Source: Muscardinus avellanarius (taxonomy: Eukaryota > Chordata > Mammalia > Rodentia > Gliridae). From it: a DNA stretch of 64,000 bases. A model generated the notes under the pieces. That model was given only the letters and a program-made list of their open reading frames with translations. It did not search any database and was not told the DNA's origin. This document shows positions 1 through 13,700 of this stretch, one piece after another (position 1 is the first letter of the stretch; each line of letters opens with the position of its first letter). Where the stretch lies: contig OY726571.1 in NCBI GenBank assembly GCA_963383645.1, forward strand, positions 75,375,860 to 75,439,859. Reading direction: 5' to 3'. A program made the position numbers and the translations under genes.

Positions 1-980
1 TTCAGAGGCTGGGCAGGTAAGATGAATGTGAGCAGCAGCCGGGTGTACTTTATAGGAGGTGCTGGGGCTCGTAGTCAACTGAAAAATGTTCCAGATTAGC
101 ACTCCGAAGGCCAAACAAAAAACATCTCCAAAGTGGCTTCACCCTGTAGCCTAGGAATTTACCAGCTTGTTGGCAAATGGCAACGTGCTTGGAGCCCTGA
201 GAACTAGCAACAGAGGGTTCCTGAGCTCAAGCCTCTTCTGTATCACATAACAGTTCTTGGAGGATTGCATTTCTTGAAGACTGTCGAATGGAGCATTTGC
301 GGTACTATTGCTGTAGAAGCCGTGTGACTTTTAATTTTATTGCATTTGTCAGTCATAGGATGCTTTGGTCCAGTGACTTTCTGTGTTCTATCATCTCTGG
401 AATATGAAATAGATTCACATGTTTGAATAGCTAAAATAACTTCTGCCCAGGTCTACATTGGTCTTCTTATTTTGATGTTTGTACTGTGCTTTTCCCTCTG
501 AAGGTTTCTTTAGTAGTTTTTGACAAAAAGAGCAATGCTCCACTACCTATATTTTGTTTCTGCTTTCTCAATTTCAACTCAAGATCTCAAGTGAAATGGA
601 TCTGGATGATAGATGATTATAGAGCAGAAATACATTTCCCACTGCAGACTTTGAGCCAGGTGTGCAGTGCAGTAACTGAATGCAGCTTTAAAGTCTTACT
701 GCTGTTGGTACAACTCGGAGATAGGGGAGAGTGTTGCTGTATATTTAAAGAATTTTTCCTAGGAAACATTGTCTATAGATATTATAAGCCACTTTAGCTT
801 CTAAATCTGTGTGTGCAGAACTCTGGCATAGAAATGTTAAGTGTGAGTGTGTCAAGGGTGGGGAGAGTCAGAGTAGAAGGGTCAAGGATGAAGGAAATGA
901 AGACAGTCATCTGTCCTTAACACTCTGCATGTACGTTCTTTCCTGCCTCTGTTTGTCTTCCTCCTGCTGGTGCATTCTAG
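1..980. other. KDM1B: KDM1B intron, 3' part
   Basis: Intronic sequence ahead of the first recognisable exon; it ends in a pyrimidine-rich tract and TTCTAG acceptor at 971-980. I see no SINE and no exon matching the upstream zinc-finger part of the protein, so the gene enters the window from the left. Confidence 0.7.
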
Positions 981-1191
981 AGAGTGTCAGAAGTCTCCGA
1001 ACATTGGTGGTACTCCATGCTCATCCTACCTCCTTTGCTGAAAGACAGCGTGGCAGCGCCCCTGCTTTCTGCCTACTACCCTGACTGCGTTGGCATGAGC
1101 CCTTCCTGCACCAGCACGAACCGCGCTGCCACCACTGGTAATACCAGCCCTGGGAAGCTGGAGCCCTCCAAAGTGGCACCCTCCACGCTTG
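981..1191 (+). CDS. KDM1B: KDM1B exon: end of CW zinc finger and linker
   Basis: Human-equivalent residues 192-262. The translation runs [14 protein letters not shown] and continues through [11 protein letters not shown]. The acceptor is TTCTAG at 975-980. The donor is GTGAGC after 1191, which splits a Val codon (phase 1). The serine-rich linker [15 protein letters not shown] differs most from human, as expected for a disordered segment. Confidence 0.93.
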
Positions 1192-4100
1192 GTGAGCTTA
1201 ATTCCCAGTACTTTCTCCTTTCCACCCCCTGCCCCTCTCCCTAGAAATGCAGAGATGAGCGAAATACAAAGGAATTTTTTGAAACTCTGAGACATGATGT
1301 AAGGCACCTCATTATTTCCTACATTTGATTATACAGTTGACTCTCCATATCCACGGGTTCTGGATTGACAGATTCAATTAACCATGTATAGAAAATATTT
1401 GGGGGAAAAATTGTACTGATTATGTAGACTTTGTGTTCTTATCATTATTCCCTAAACAATGTAATTATTTACATAGCATTTACAATATATTAGGTGTTGT
1501 AAGTAACCTAGAGATGATTTAAAGCGTACAGGAGGATATATATAAATTATATCCAAATACTATGCCATCTTATATAAAGGACTTCAGTATGTAGGAATTT
1601 TGGTGTCCTGGGGGGGTGGGTCCTGGACCTGATTTTCCAAGAATACTGAGGATAACTACTGTGAGTCAGTCATAACATTGGTATATAGTATACAGATAAT
1701 TTTTCTTTTAACAATTGGGGAAGCCTAGCCAGGCGTGGTGGCGCACACTGGTAATCCCAGTACTTGGGAGACTGAGACAGGAGGATTGCGGGTACACCTA
1801 AACTTAGCTACTTAGTGAGGCTCTGTTTCAAAATAAAGAATAAAAAAATATGGCTGGGAGTGTAGCTTGGAGGTAGAATGATCCTGGGTTTAATGACCAG
1901 TACCACAATAAATAATTAATAACAAAGGGTATTATTAATTATTAATAATTATTATTGGGGAAGCCTGCGACACTTATCTATGAATTATCTGCATTGTTTA
2001 TTTGAAAGTTGGATAGCTGTACAACTTAAAGAACATGTGAATTCTGCCTTACCAGAAGCAAGTTTTGAAGTATATGAGGAGGTCTTTTTTTCCCCTTTTG
2101 CCTAGAATTCTGCCTCTAATGATCCCTTTGGTGAACTGCTCTCAAAAAATGCAAAATTTCAGATCAGGACAAGCATCTTTCTGTTGATTCAAAAGGACAG
2201 CTTTAAAATTCTGTATCTTCTACTGTCTTATCAGTATGTGAACAAACTTATTTTTGATGGCGCAGCTAGATTTTTACATCATGGTGCTATCTTGAGGTTT
2301 TTAACTGGTAACAGTGAACCCGCTTAAAATACACATGTGATGAAGATCATAGCTAAAGTGGCAGTTCTCAACATTAGTGAGAGTAGTGAAATAGGCACTC
2401 AAGTCTGTTAGCGTGTACACATGTGAAGGACAGTTTGGCAGTCTGCATCCAAAACCTTAAAATAGATCACCTTTAACCCAGTGTGGAGCTTATCTAGGAT
2501 TTTTTCCTAAACAAATTATCAAATGAGTAAGTCCATGGAGTTATTGCAAAGGAATTTATTTTGCCATTGTTGATAATAGTGAAGCAACTGGGTGAAATTT
2601 TAATTGCCCAGGAATGGTTAAATAATAAGAAACTATTTTATAGCCATTGAAATCATGTGTAATGATATGAGAAAATGCTCATGATATTCTAACTTTTAAA
2701 AAGCAGGTTAGAGAAGCCGGGCATGGTGGCGCATGCTGATAATTCCAGCATTTGGGAGGCTGAGACAGGAGGATCACGTTTTGCAGACAGCCTCAGCTAC
2801 TTAGGCGCTTTGCAACTCAGTGAGAGCCTGTTTGAAAATAAAGAATAAAAAATTGGGCTGGGGGTGTAGCCGGGAGGTAGAATGCCCTGGGTTCCACCCC
2901 AAGTACCGCAAAAAAAAAAAAAAAAAAAAAAAGATTAGAAAATGACACTTTTATGGCATTTTCCCCAGCTTTATAAAAAACAGAGTTCACATATTCATTT
3001 TTTATTATATTATGTTAATATTCTCTATTCTTTAAAGTGGAATAAGCAGCCAGGCGTGGTGGCGCACGCTTGTAATCCCCGCGCTGGGGAGGCTGAGACA
3101 GGAGGATCGCACAGGTTCAAAGCCAGCCTCGACTACTTAGTGAGGCTCTCAGCAACTTAGCGAGACCCTGTTTCCAAATAAAAGAAATAAATATAAAAAA
3201 AATAGGTCTGGGAGTATAGCCCGGAGTTAGAAAGTCTCTGGGTTTCACCCCCAGTACCACCAAAAAAAAAAAAATAAAGTGGAATAAGCGATAGAATGTA
3301 CCCCTAAATGTAACTCCACCATTAGGACATCATCAAGGGTTAGTGGTGATTCCACTTTATGATCAGAAAGTGACAAAAAGTTGCCTTTAAAATATATTTT
3401 CACAAGGAGGTGTGTAAAGGGTGATGTGTAGCTTTAGTCTCGTAAGATATAAAAGTCCTAGTACAGCAGTATGAACATACTTAATACCTGAAGTGTATAC
3501 TTACAAATGGTTCAGGTAGAAAGTTTTCTGATATATATTTTTAGCACAATTAAATTAAGACAAATTTATATTCCAGAAAAATAAAGTTGTGCATAACTTG
3601 TGGAGAAAGAATGGGGGGAAAGCTGTTTACTTCATATGTATTTTATCCAGCTAAAAATATTTATTGCAGATAGGCTGTGGTGCTTGTTCATGCTAGCCTT
3701 TTTGGTTTGCCTGTGTGTGTGTGTGTGGGAGGGGGGGTATTGGGAATTGAACCCAGGCGCATTCTACCTCTGAACTACACCCCCATCCCTTATCTTTATT
3801 TTGAAACTGGGTGTCGCTAGGTTGGTGAGAGTCTCACTACCTGCCGAGGCTATCTGAACCTGTGATCCTCCTGTCTCAGCCTCCTAAGAACTGGTATTAC
3901 ACATGTGTGCTACCATGCTGGCATTGTTTGCTTTTGCTCATTAATTCTTCTGGATTTGGAGTTGGCTTTTTATGTCATCTGTCAGTTCCAGGCATGAACC
4001 GGTACTTTCAGCCCTTTTACCAGCCCAACGAGTGTGGCAAAGCCCTCTGTGTGCGGCCTGATGTGATGGAACTGGATGAGCTCTATGAGTTTCCAGAGTA

Positions 4101-7100
4101 TTCCCGAGACCCCACCATGTACTTGGCCTTGAGAAACCTCATCCTCGCCCTGTGGTACACCAACTGCAAAGTAAGTGTGTGCTAACTTGCAGCACATGCG
4201 CATGGCACTTCGGTGGAGGAGAGGAACAGAAGATAGACATTTCTTCTTTGTTAATGCTGAATAATAATCCACTATGTAAACTGTATTTCCATTATCCACA
4301 CATCAGTTAATGGATACTCAGATTGACTCCACAGAAGGCTGTTGTGTACAGAACTGTACTGAACACAAGAGTTCAGAAGTCTCTTTAATGTGCTGGTTTC
4401 ATGTCTTTGGAGTACTCAGTAGTGCGATTGCAGATCATATGGAAGTCCAGTTTTTAGTTTCTTCAGGAGCCTCCACACCATTTTCTGTAATTGCTGAGTT
4501 CACTTATACTTCCATTCACAGTGTGCAAGGATTCTCTTTTCTCCGCATCTTACCAGCACTTAATGTTTTGTCTTTTCGATAATAGCCATTTAACTGGAGT
4601 GAGGCAGTATATCATTGTAGTTTGAAGTTGCATTTCCTTGGTGGTTGGTGATGAACATTTTTCATATACTTGTCAGCCACTTTTACATGTTTTGAGAAAT
4701 GTCTCTTTAGGTTCTTTGCTCATCCCCCATTCTGGGGACCAAAGATAGGGCCTTGCACATATTAGGCAAGTACTCTGCCAGTGACTCACTTCCCTAGCCC
4801 CTGCTTTGCCCATTTTTTAAGTTGGGTCATTTGTTTTCTTGCTGTTGATTTGAGTTCCTTGAATTTTTTAACAGTTTGGTTTCATTTCCAAATCCAGGAA
4901 GCTCTTACTCCTCAGAAGTGCATTCCTCACGTCATCGTCCGGGGTCTGGTGCGCATCCGATGTGCTCAGGAAGTGGAGAGGATCCTTTACTTTATGACGA
5001 GGAAAGGCCTCATTAACACTGGAGTCCTGACTGTGGGACCCGGCCAGCATCTTCTTCCTAAAGACTACCACAGTGTAGGTGACCAGCTTAGCAGTAGCCC
5101 TGTCACTGATAAAACATGAGTGTACTGCTGATAAAGTACTACCATGGTTTTAAGAAAAATAACGTTCTTAAGAATGTCAAGGAAATGTAATAGAACATTG
5201 ATTGGCAGTTAGTACCTTCCAGAACAACTATAATAGTATATTGTCAACTTTTTTTTTCTTCTTAAGAAATCCGTCATCATTATCGGAGCTGGTTCAGCAG
5301 GGTTAGCGGCTGCGAGGCAACTGCATAACTTTGGAATTAAGGTAAGATTTGGGGGACATGTAGGTGGAAGCAGATGGTTAACTGCTCCTCTGGTCCAAAT
5401 TTTCTAAGACTTAGAAACCAGTTTCTAATTTTAGTGGAGAATGCTAAATGCATTACATCTTTACACTGGATCCTAAAAATGTTTAGCATTTGAAACTGAT
5501 TTAATAAAGGTAGAGGAAGAAAGAAATTCTCACAGCTTTGGAGAGAGTTTCAGACTCTTAAGTTGCAAATCAGAAGTTCTACCTTGGAATCAAAGTGAAA
5601 TTCTTACAAGATTATCTGTCCACACAGTAGAGCAGTAGAGGGTGATGGGAAAAGCCCTTGTTTGTGTGATAATTCAAGATCATAAATGACAACATGGAAG
5701 TTCTCCATTTCTTGGGTAAAAGTTTCTGAAATATACAGCTTGATTTTCATACACAAACCAAAGACACCCTTTGAATCATCCTCTAGAAAACAAAAACCTG
5801 TGCTTTTAGAAGCAAAATTGAACTAATTCAGTCTTGATAGAACCACACGATTCTTATTCATACTAGAGGCATTTAAGGTTTCTTGCTTCCCCAGAGGAAG
5901 ACAGAGTAGCATGTTGCTGCCTTTCCAGCCGCTCACAATTTGCCAAGATAGAGACTGTGACAGAAAAACCCTGGTGTGACTCGGTATCCAGTTTCATTTC
6001 ATTCATGTTAACTGCTCCCTGGATTTTACTGATACGCTAGGTCTGGCACATTTCTACTTTTAAAACTTACTTTGCAAGGTCTTTGGTTTTCAGTATAACC
6101 AAAGGTGTAAATTAATTTGGTAGAATTAAATTAGTCTTTTCACTCTTCTCTACCTGGGTAAAAGAAATGTAACTTTCTTTTTCATAATATCTTCTCTGCA
6201 GAGAGGTTTCCAGAAAAGCGATAGGTTTCAAATTTTCAGGAAAGATTTTAGTAGCTGTTCCTGAGAAGTTTTCTGCCTGCTTAGATAAGAACCAAGTCAT
6301 AGGTTACATTTTATTGCTGACAAAACAAGAATCTCAGTTGGATTTATTGGAAGTGTGCTTGCATTTTAAAATATTTTCTGTGTGGTATTAAGCTGGAAAG
6401 TGGTTGATTATTTCAGCATTAGATATTATAGCCAATATTTTTGTTTGTGTTTTACTTGGTAAACCTACAGATACATTACAAAGAACGTTATTAATATCCA
6501 AGGTCTAAGGCTGTCCTTGGTGTTCAGCCTCCTCTTATATTAAAAAAAAAAAACTAGAAATGGATGGTTCAGTGTTAAATTGATGTCAGATAAAGAGAAT
6601 GAGTGGATAGAACTACAAGTTGTAGCCTATCTAGTTAGAAGAAAGGAAGAACGTAGGTCTGGGGACTGCTGTCTGTTGTCTCTTACTCTTTCCCAAGTGA
6701 TGAGGGAAACAGCTGGGAGACATCCATCCCCCTCGAGGTTAGGAAGTGGAGTCCTGTGAGCAACTGGAGAGATGGTTAACTAGCGGGACCCCTTGAGCAA
6801 TTTGAAGTAGTGCTTTTAAGAGATCAGAACTGAAATGTCTGGTCTTGCAGTAAATAGGACTCACATTTTCAGTTGATGCAACCCGGGGGGCTATGATACT
6901 TTGAATCCTAGGGCCACAGTGAGGTGCTACCTGTCCACCTGAGAGCAATTCCTCATCCCACCAGCATCAGAAATTTGGAGATCAGACAGCCTGAGTGTGG
7001 GACTGACTTTGTTAGACCAGTCCCATTGAGGTCTTACCTCATACAAAATAGTGTATGATTTCTTAAAGACAAATGCTCATGTCTTAGAGAAGTTAAGACC

Positions 7101-10100
7101 CTTTTGCAATACTAAGGAGATTGTATACACATAGGTATTTCACAGATAAATCAACTCTTTGATCTAATTTTAAATATAATTTAGGAATATTCTTTAGTAA
7201 ATGCTTTCCCAGTACATTTCTTGTGCTGGTTTGTCAAATCTTCTGCAATGTGAGAAGACACGGTGTGAAGCATCCTTTCAGCAGGCCACCTGGTTACTCC
7301 TTGGCTGAATCAGGATTGTTCTGAACATCTACTTTGCCTTCTGTTCATATCCAGCTAAAATTGTTTTTTTAGAAGTAGACTACATTAAGCATGGAGGTTA
7401 TTAACACTGTTTTTCTACGGTTTTGTGATGCTGTTGTCTTTTATGACTAGTCCATCCTATTTAGATTCTGTGATTATCTTCCTAGGTGACTGTCCTGGAA
7501 GCCAAAGACAGAATTGGAGGCCGAGTGTGGGATGATAAATCTTTTAAAGGTGTCACGGTGGGAAGAGGACCTCAGATTGTCAATGGCTGTATTAATAACC
7601 CAGTAGCACTAATGTGTGAGCAAGTGAGTTTCTTTAAGATTTGTGTTTTGGACAATGAAAAGATGACCTCATTGGCTTGTGTATAGATAGTATTAATGTG
7701 GGGCTAGGGTGTAGCTCAGTGGTACAACACTTGTCTAACATGTTTGAAGCCCTGGGTTTGATTCCTTAACACTGAAAAAAATATGTATATAGTATTAATA
7801 TACTTCTATAGTAGGTAAACATGCAATAGTCCCCTCATCTTCTCTGCAAAGAAAATAAGAAAAATTACATTTCATTTTCCAAGAAGGTATTTAAAAAGTT
7901 TTTTTCTTTTCCCAGATCTTTCTTCATGTATTATTTACAAGCCACTTGATTAGTTTATAATTGTAGGGTTCCCAGAGGTAACACATTAAAAGTTTAGGAT
8001 TATTAACTTTGACTTTCCGATAAAGAAGTAATTTTTTTTAGTGCACTATATCCCGTACATTACATAGGATATTTTGCATGTAGTCTTTGGGGGCATACTA
8101 AAAAGTATGTGTTATTTATCTGGAAGACAGTTGTTACCTGGCAACCTGGTTGGCCTGAGGGTTTTTTTTCTGAAACATTTACTGACAGTAAACTTCATTC
8201 TGGCTCCTGTGAGTGTTTGCGTGTGTGTGGGGTCATTTACGTGAGGGTCAGTAGAAGCGACAGAGGGTCTGAAGGGTCAGTGGGGAGGTTAGCGGGCATG
8301 ACTTGGACTCCGTCTCCTGCTCAGCACGTCGCGCTGTTGATTTCACGCTGTCTTTCTCACTGCCCCCCTGGGCTGCTGTTCCATTTCGTGCACACTTACC
8401 TGTTTTTGCATTGTTAGACCCTTTTCTCTAGGGGAGCTCTAATTTCAGCTTAGAACCTGTAAATATTTTTTCCAGGGAAAATTTTCACCTTCTTATTCTT
8501 ACTATTTTGAAGCTTGGCATCAGCATGCATAAATTTGGAGAAAGATGTGACTTAATTCAGGAAGGTGGAAGAATAACTGACCCCACCATTGACAAGCGCA
8601 TGGATTTTCATTTTAATGCCCTCTTGGATGTTGTCTCTGAGTGGAGGAAGGATAAGACTCAGCTCCAGGATGTCCCTTTAGGAGGTATGGGGGGAATGGT
8701 GCTCTAAATGTTCTGTCTCCGTGTCGCTAATCTAAGCTTGCTTAGTACTGGCACTGTTCCTTCAGCCCGCTGAATGTCGAAGTAGGGATTGTTCTTTTAG
8801 GATTGATGGACTTTCCAGATCATTCCTTGGAGGGAGGAACTTCCCAGGGGGCTCTTTAATGCTCAAATGTGTATACACACATGAGCATAACTGCACAATG
8901 GCTGGCATTTTACAAAACTATCTAAGCCAGGTGTGGTGTGGTGCACGCTTGTAATTCCAGCATTTGGGAGGCTGGGACAGGAGAATCTGTTTGTGGACAG
9001 CCTCAGCTACTTAGTGAGGCCCTCCGCATCTCACTGAGACCCTGCTTCAAAAAAAAAAAAAAAGAATAAAAATTAGGGCTAGGGGTGTAGCTTGGAGGTA
9101 GAATGCCTCTGGGTTCCATCCCCAGTACCGAAAATATAAAAAATTATCTAAATGTTTAATTTTAAATTTCCCAGAGGAGCCGGGTGTGTTGGCATAAGCC
9201 AGTAATCTCAGTACTACAGAGGCTGAGATAGGAGGATCGCAGATTCAAGGCCAGCCTTAGCAATTTATCAAGACACTTTCAAAATAAAAAATAAGACGGG
9301 CCAGGCGTGGTGGCGCAAGTTGTAATCCCACCATTTGGGAGGTTGAGACTGGAGGATCGCAGTGTGTGGACAGCCTCAGCTACTTAGTGAGGCCCTCCGC
9401 AACTTAATGAGACCCTGTTTCAAAAATAAAAAGACTGAGCCGGGCATGGTGGTGCACACTTGTAATCCCCTAGTCTTTTTATTTTTGAGTCAGGGTCTCA
9501 CTGGGTTGCAGAGGGCCTCACTAAGTAGCTGAGGCTGTCCACAAACCGCAGTCCTCCTGTCTCAGCCTCCTGAATGCTGGGACTACAAGCGTGCGTCACC
9601 ATGCCCGGCTCATCTAAGAATTTTAATTCAGAATCCTTTCACAAGCTTTGGTACTTGTGCCAGTATTAACCTCAACTCTTTATTATGCTTGGCTGCCTAT
9701 AATGACTCATTTCCAGGAGGGGCCAGATGAGATTTTGTATATTGCTTTAAAGTTAATTATAACCTATAATTTTGTGACCTGAATGTATTCATTTGTAGAT
9801 ATCTTAATATTTCTTGAAGTATGAACGTTTGAACTGAATCCGTAAGATGTTAATGTGCTTTAACTGTATATGTCTTTGCAAAAGTTCTCAGTTCTTCCTG
9901 CTGACTGATACAGGCTCCATCTCTGTCTGGGGTGAACTTCTCCCTAGCAGGGACGGCCTCTTTTTTTTTTTTTTTTTTTTTTTAATCTTTTTCCCCCATC
10001 ACCTCTAAGAGACTGACCCACGTTCTAGTCACCTTGGAAAGTGTTGACTAAAACCATAAGAGAACATTTTCATAAATACATTTCATTCACAGGGATCATT

Positions 10101-10672
10101 TGATCAAATGTTGTATTATCCAGATCAAGTGGTGAGTTGTTAAATTTTTGGTGTTGGAAACAATTATTAGGTTGATTTGCAGGATAGTCTCAGAATTTGG
10201 TGAGTGTTTTGCTCTTTTGTGGTAGTCACTGTGTAGGGTTTTCTTTCCATTTCTTTTAGAGTTACCAAATAAAAATTTTTGGTGATATTTCTTTGCCTTT
10301 GCTTTATAAAAAGTTGCTAAGTGCTAGGATCTAGCTCAGTGGTAGAGCCCTCACTTAGCATATGTAAGGCCCTCGGTTCTGTCCCACGTACCACCAAGTC
10401 AACCTAGTTATCAAGGGAGGCCCAGAAATACTGTATAATTTTTCACCTTAATATTTTGTTTAAAAGCTTCCATAAATCCAGGCACAGTCCTGTAATCCTA
10501 GTACTTGGGAGGCTAAGAGAAAAGAATCATAAGTTCAAGGCTATTCTCAGCAACTTAGTGAGACCCTGTTTCAAAATAAAATAGGGCTGGGTATGAAGCT
10601 CAGAGGCAGAATGCCCTGGGTTCAATCCCCAGCACCACCCATAAATGTTCTCGCGTGCGCGCGCGCGCGCAC

Positions 10673-10720
<48 letters not shown>

Positions 10721-13700
10721 CTCCCTTCCAAAACAGTGCGCACATCTTTTTTTTTTAATTCTTCATTATGAAACAGGGTCTCACTAAGTAGCTGAGGCTG
10801 TTCACGAACCGCGATCCTCCAGTCAGCCTCTGAATGCTGGGATTACAAGCGTGTGCCACCACGCCCAGCTTGCGCATATCTCTATATAAGATTACAGCTA
10901 TATTATATATTCTGCTCTTCAGTATCTCAGGTACCTAAGAGCATACCTTAGTATAGTACATAGCTTAAAAAAAACACTGAAATATAATTACTAAGAGGCT
11001 AGAATTCTTTGCATAAAGCATGTGTTCTAAAGCTTTTAAATATTACTTACATTAAAACTACATTAAGGCCTTCCTCATCTGTTCATACTTAATTTTATAT
11101 TTTTGTTCTCACAATCTTGGTTCTTTCTCCTCCACAAAATGGACAGGAAAGCACAACTGGTGCCAGCAGGGAAACGGACTGCCAGGGAAGGTTCCCACAG
11201 TGGCAACAGCCCAGGGCTCTGGGGACAAAGCCAGAGGTCCTGGGGAAAGCCCATGTTACACTTGACCTCAGCCAAAAGACCGAGAAGCAATCAGGCAACC
11301 CCATGTCACAGTCTAGTGTAAGAACTGAAAATATCTGATGAGAACCTGGAGTTGTCAGAAAACAAAGAACTGATGGTTCTGCCTGTAGTCAGGCAAGCGC
11401 AGCCCTTTACAGAACCCTGTGCCGTGTGTTGTACATGTTGGATGGTTGTCATCACTAGAAACATTAGAGGGACCCTGTACTAAGATGCTTGGAATTAGAC
11501 CTGATGTCAGGACCCCCCTCCCAGTTGTTGTCCAAGTGAGAGAATATTGGACTGGTTTCACAGAGCTGTGACTCTCTGTGTGGAGTGCCAGTGAATGAGG
11601 TAGATAAGTGCTGGGGTTGATAACGGAGAGGATTCTGGGGCTTGGCTGTGCCTAGGGTGCTAGACTGTAAAGGATGGGAGGGAGGGGTGGGAAGGAAGGC
11701 TCTGCGAGGCGGGAAAAGATTCAGGAGCAGTGCGCCAAAACCCAGAGTGGGCAGGCATCAGGTGCTGCATTGGGAAAGGCTGGTGTGCACCAGCATGGCT
11801 TGTCTGTGGCCTTGGGGATTTATTACCCACCCAAAAGGGAAGCCAGCAAGAGAAGGTACTGAAACAGTGGATGTCCGCACTGGAGTCTTCTTGTTTGGGT
11901 AGTTTACTGTTGCTCTGGGTGGTGGTGAGGTGAGATTGACTGTAAGGTGTTGGCAGTAGGACCTGAATGCGAGCGCTAATCCTCTGTTTGTGTGTATGGC
12001 CAGATATGTATGTGCTGGGCGGGGGTACTTTTTCTATGTCTTGAGCAAAAGAAGAAACTTTCTCAACTCCACGTAAATGAAACTTTTTTTTTTCTTCCCA
12101 GCACTGGGGATGGAACCCAGGGGCATTGTATCTTGGAGCTACACCCCCAGCCCTATTTTTTAGTCTTTTTATTTCTGAAACAGGGTCTCGCTGAATTGTG
12201 AAGGGCCTCGCCAAGTAGCTGAGGCTGTACGAGAACCACGATCCTCCAGTCTCCGCCCCCTGAATGCTGGGATTACAAGCGCGTGCCACCACGCCCAGCT
12301 GAAACATTTTTGAAGATACAGAACTGCCATGGCTAGGTTTCTGTTAAGATACGATTTTATTTCCTGAGGGAAATCTCTCCTGTAAAGAGATCCCTTCCCC
12401 TGAGATTTCTTGGAGAAAGACTTTGGGAATTTGGGTTTTTTCCAGGTGAAGTAGGTTGAGAGCAAAAGATAAGGAAATGGACAGAGAATAATGAATGCTA
12501 AGCAGTTTTTCCTGCTTTGATTCATTCCCCTTACAGGAAAGATAGAGGAGATATACAAAGCTTTTGTCAAGGAATCTGGGATCCAGTTCAGTGAGCTGGA
12601 AGGACAGGTGCTTCAGTTCCATCTCAGTAACCTGGAATATGCCTGCGGCAGCAACCTCCACCAGGTACCACTGGGTTTTGTAAACATGCTTTGAAAGTAC
12701 TTGCTGTATATGTGTGTATATTTTGTAACCTCCAAATACTGAAATCATATTGATTTGAATAAACAGAGAAGAACGATTCTGCTGCCTGGAAGCTGATAAC
12801 CACCACTTTCAGAGCACTTTCATCCCACTGTGGGGGTTTTAAACTTTTTTTTTAAAGAAAGAGAAACCCTTCAAATAATGTCTATGAATCTCAGTCTATA
12901 CAGTCAAAGAAAGCAGGGCCGCTAGCCTGCGCCAGAGGCGGCCAAGACCTTTGTCCTCTGACTGCCCTTCTCCTTCCTCTCTGCAGAGGCTGTCTGGTCA
13001 TTTCTGAGGGGAACATGAGTCTAAAACAACATTCTCAAGGAAGCAAATTTCAGCCGCCTCACAGTTCTGGCCTGATTTTTGTAAAAATAAATTTAAGCTT
13101 GCCTTACTCCTTTAACCAATTGTGAACCTAACCCCCCAGTATTCAGTGTTTTATTATATATATATATCAGTACCCAGGGGCATTCTACCTCTGAGCTATA
13201 CTCCCTGCCCTATTTTAAAATCTTTACTTGAAACAGGGTCTCACTGAGTTGCAAAGGGCCTCACTAAGTAGCTAAGGCTGTCTGCGAACTGTGATCCTCC
13301 TGTCTCAGCCTCCCAAGTGTTGGGATTAAAAGCATGCGCCACCACACCCGGCTCTCGGTGTTGTTTAATAGATACTCTGTGGATGACTTCATCTGTCCTC
13401 TTGAGGGCCTCTCTGTTTCCATTTCATATTACATTACAGTTGGAATTCCACTGCTTTCCAAAACCATGCTGCATTTCAGCCTCTAGAGTTTTATGCGGAG
13501 GACTGCTAGTTGGCATATTTATATGTGGAACTGAGCAAATGCAGTTTCATGCCCATAGAATTTTTCTTTTGCCAAAGTTGTTGATACATGATGTTGACTT
13601 TTATTTTTATCAGAGAATGGTACCTATGCCCAAGTCACACAGGCCTTTCCCTCTGACAGAAGCTTTCCTCTGTGTTATGGGGAGATTCCTTCGCTGACAG

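Noticed and set aside
1..21. GGGCAG followed by GTAAG at the window edge, like an exon end
   Set aside because: None of the three frames of the preceding 16 bases matches the KDM1B protein at this position, so it is likely a chance donor.
7700..7785. tRNA gene-like A and B boxes
   Set aside because: They belong to ID SINEs derived from tRNA-Ala; no cloverleaf or aminoacyl stem is complete. The same holds at 10320, 44084 and 50339.
11660..12307. 215-codon minus frame
   Set aside because: The N-terminal part is translated SINE (residues like [13 protein letters not shown]), and the rest has no family match or splice support.
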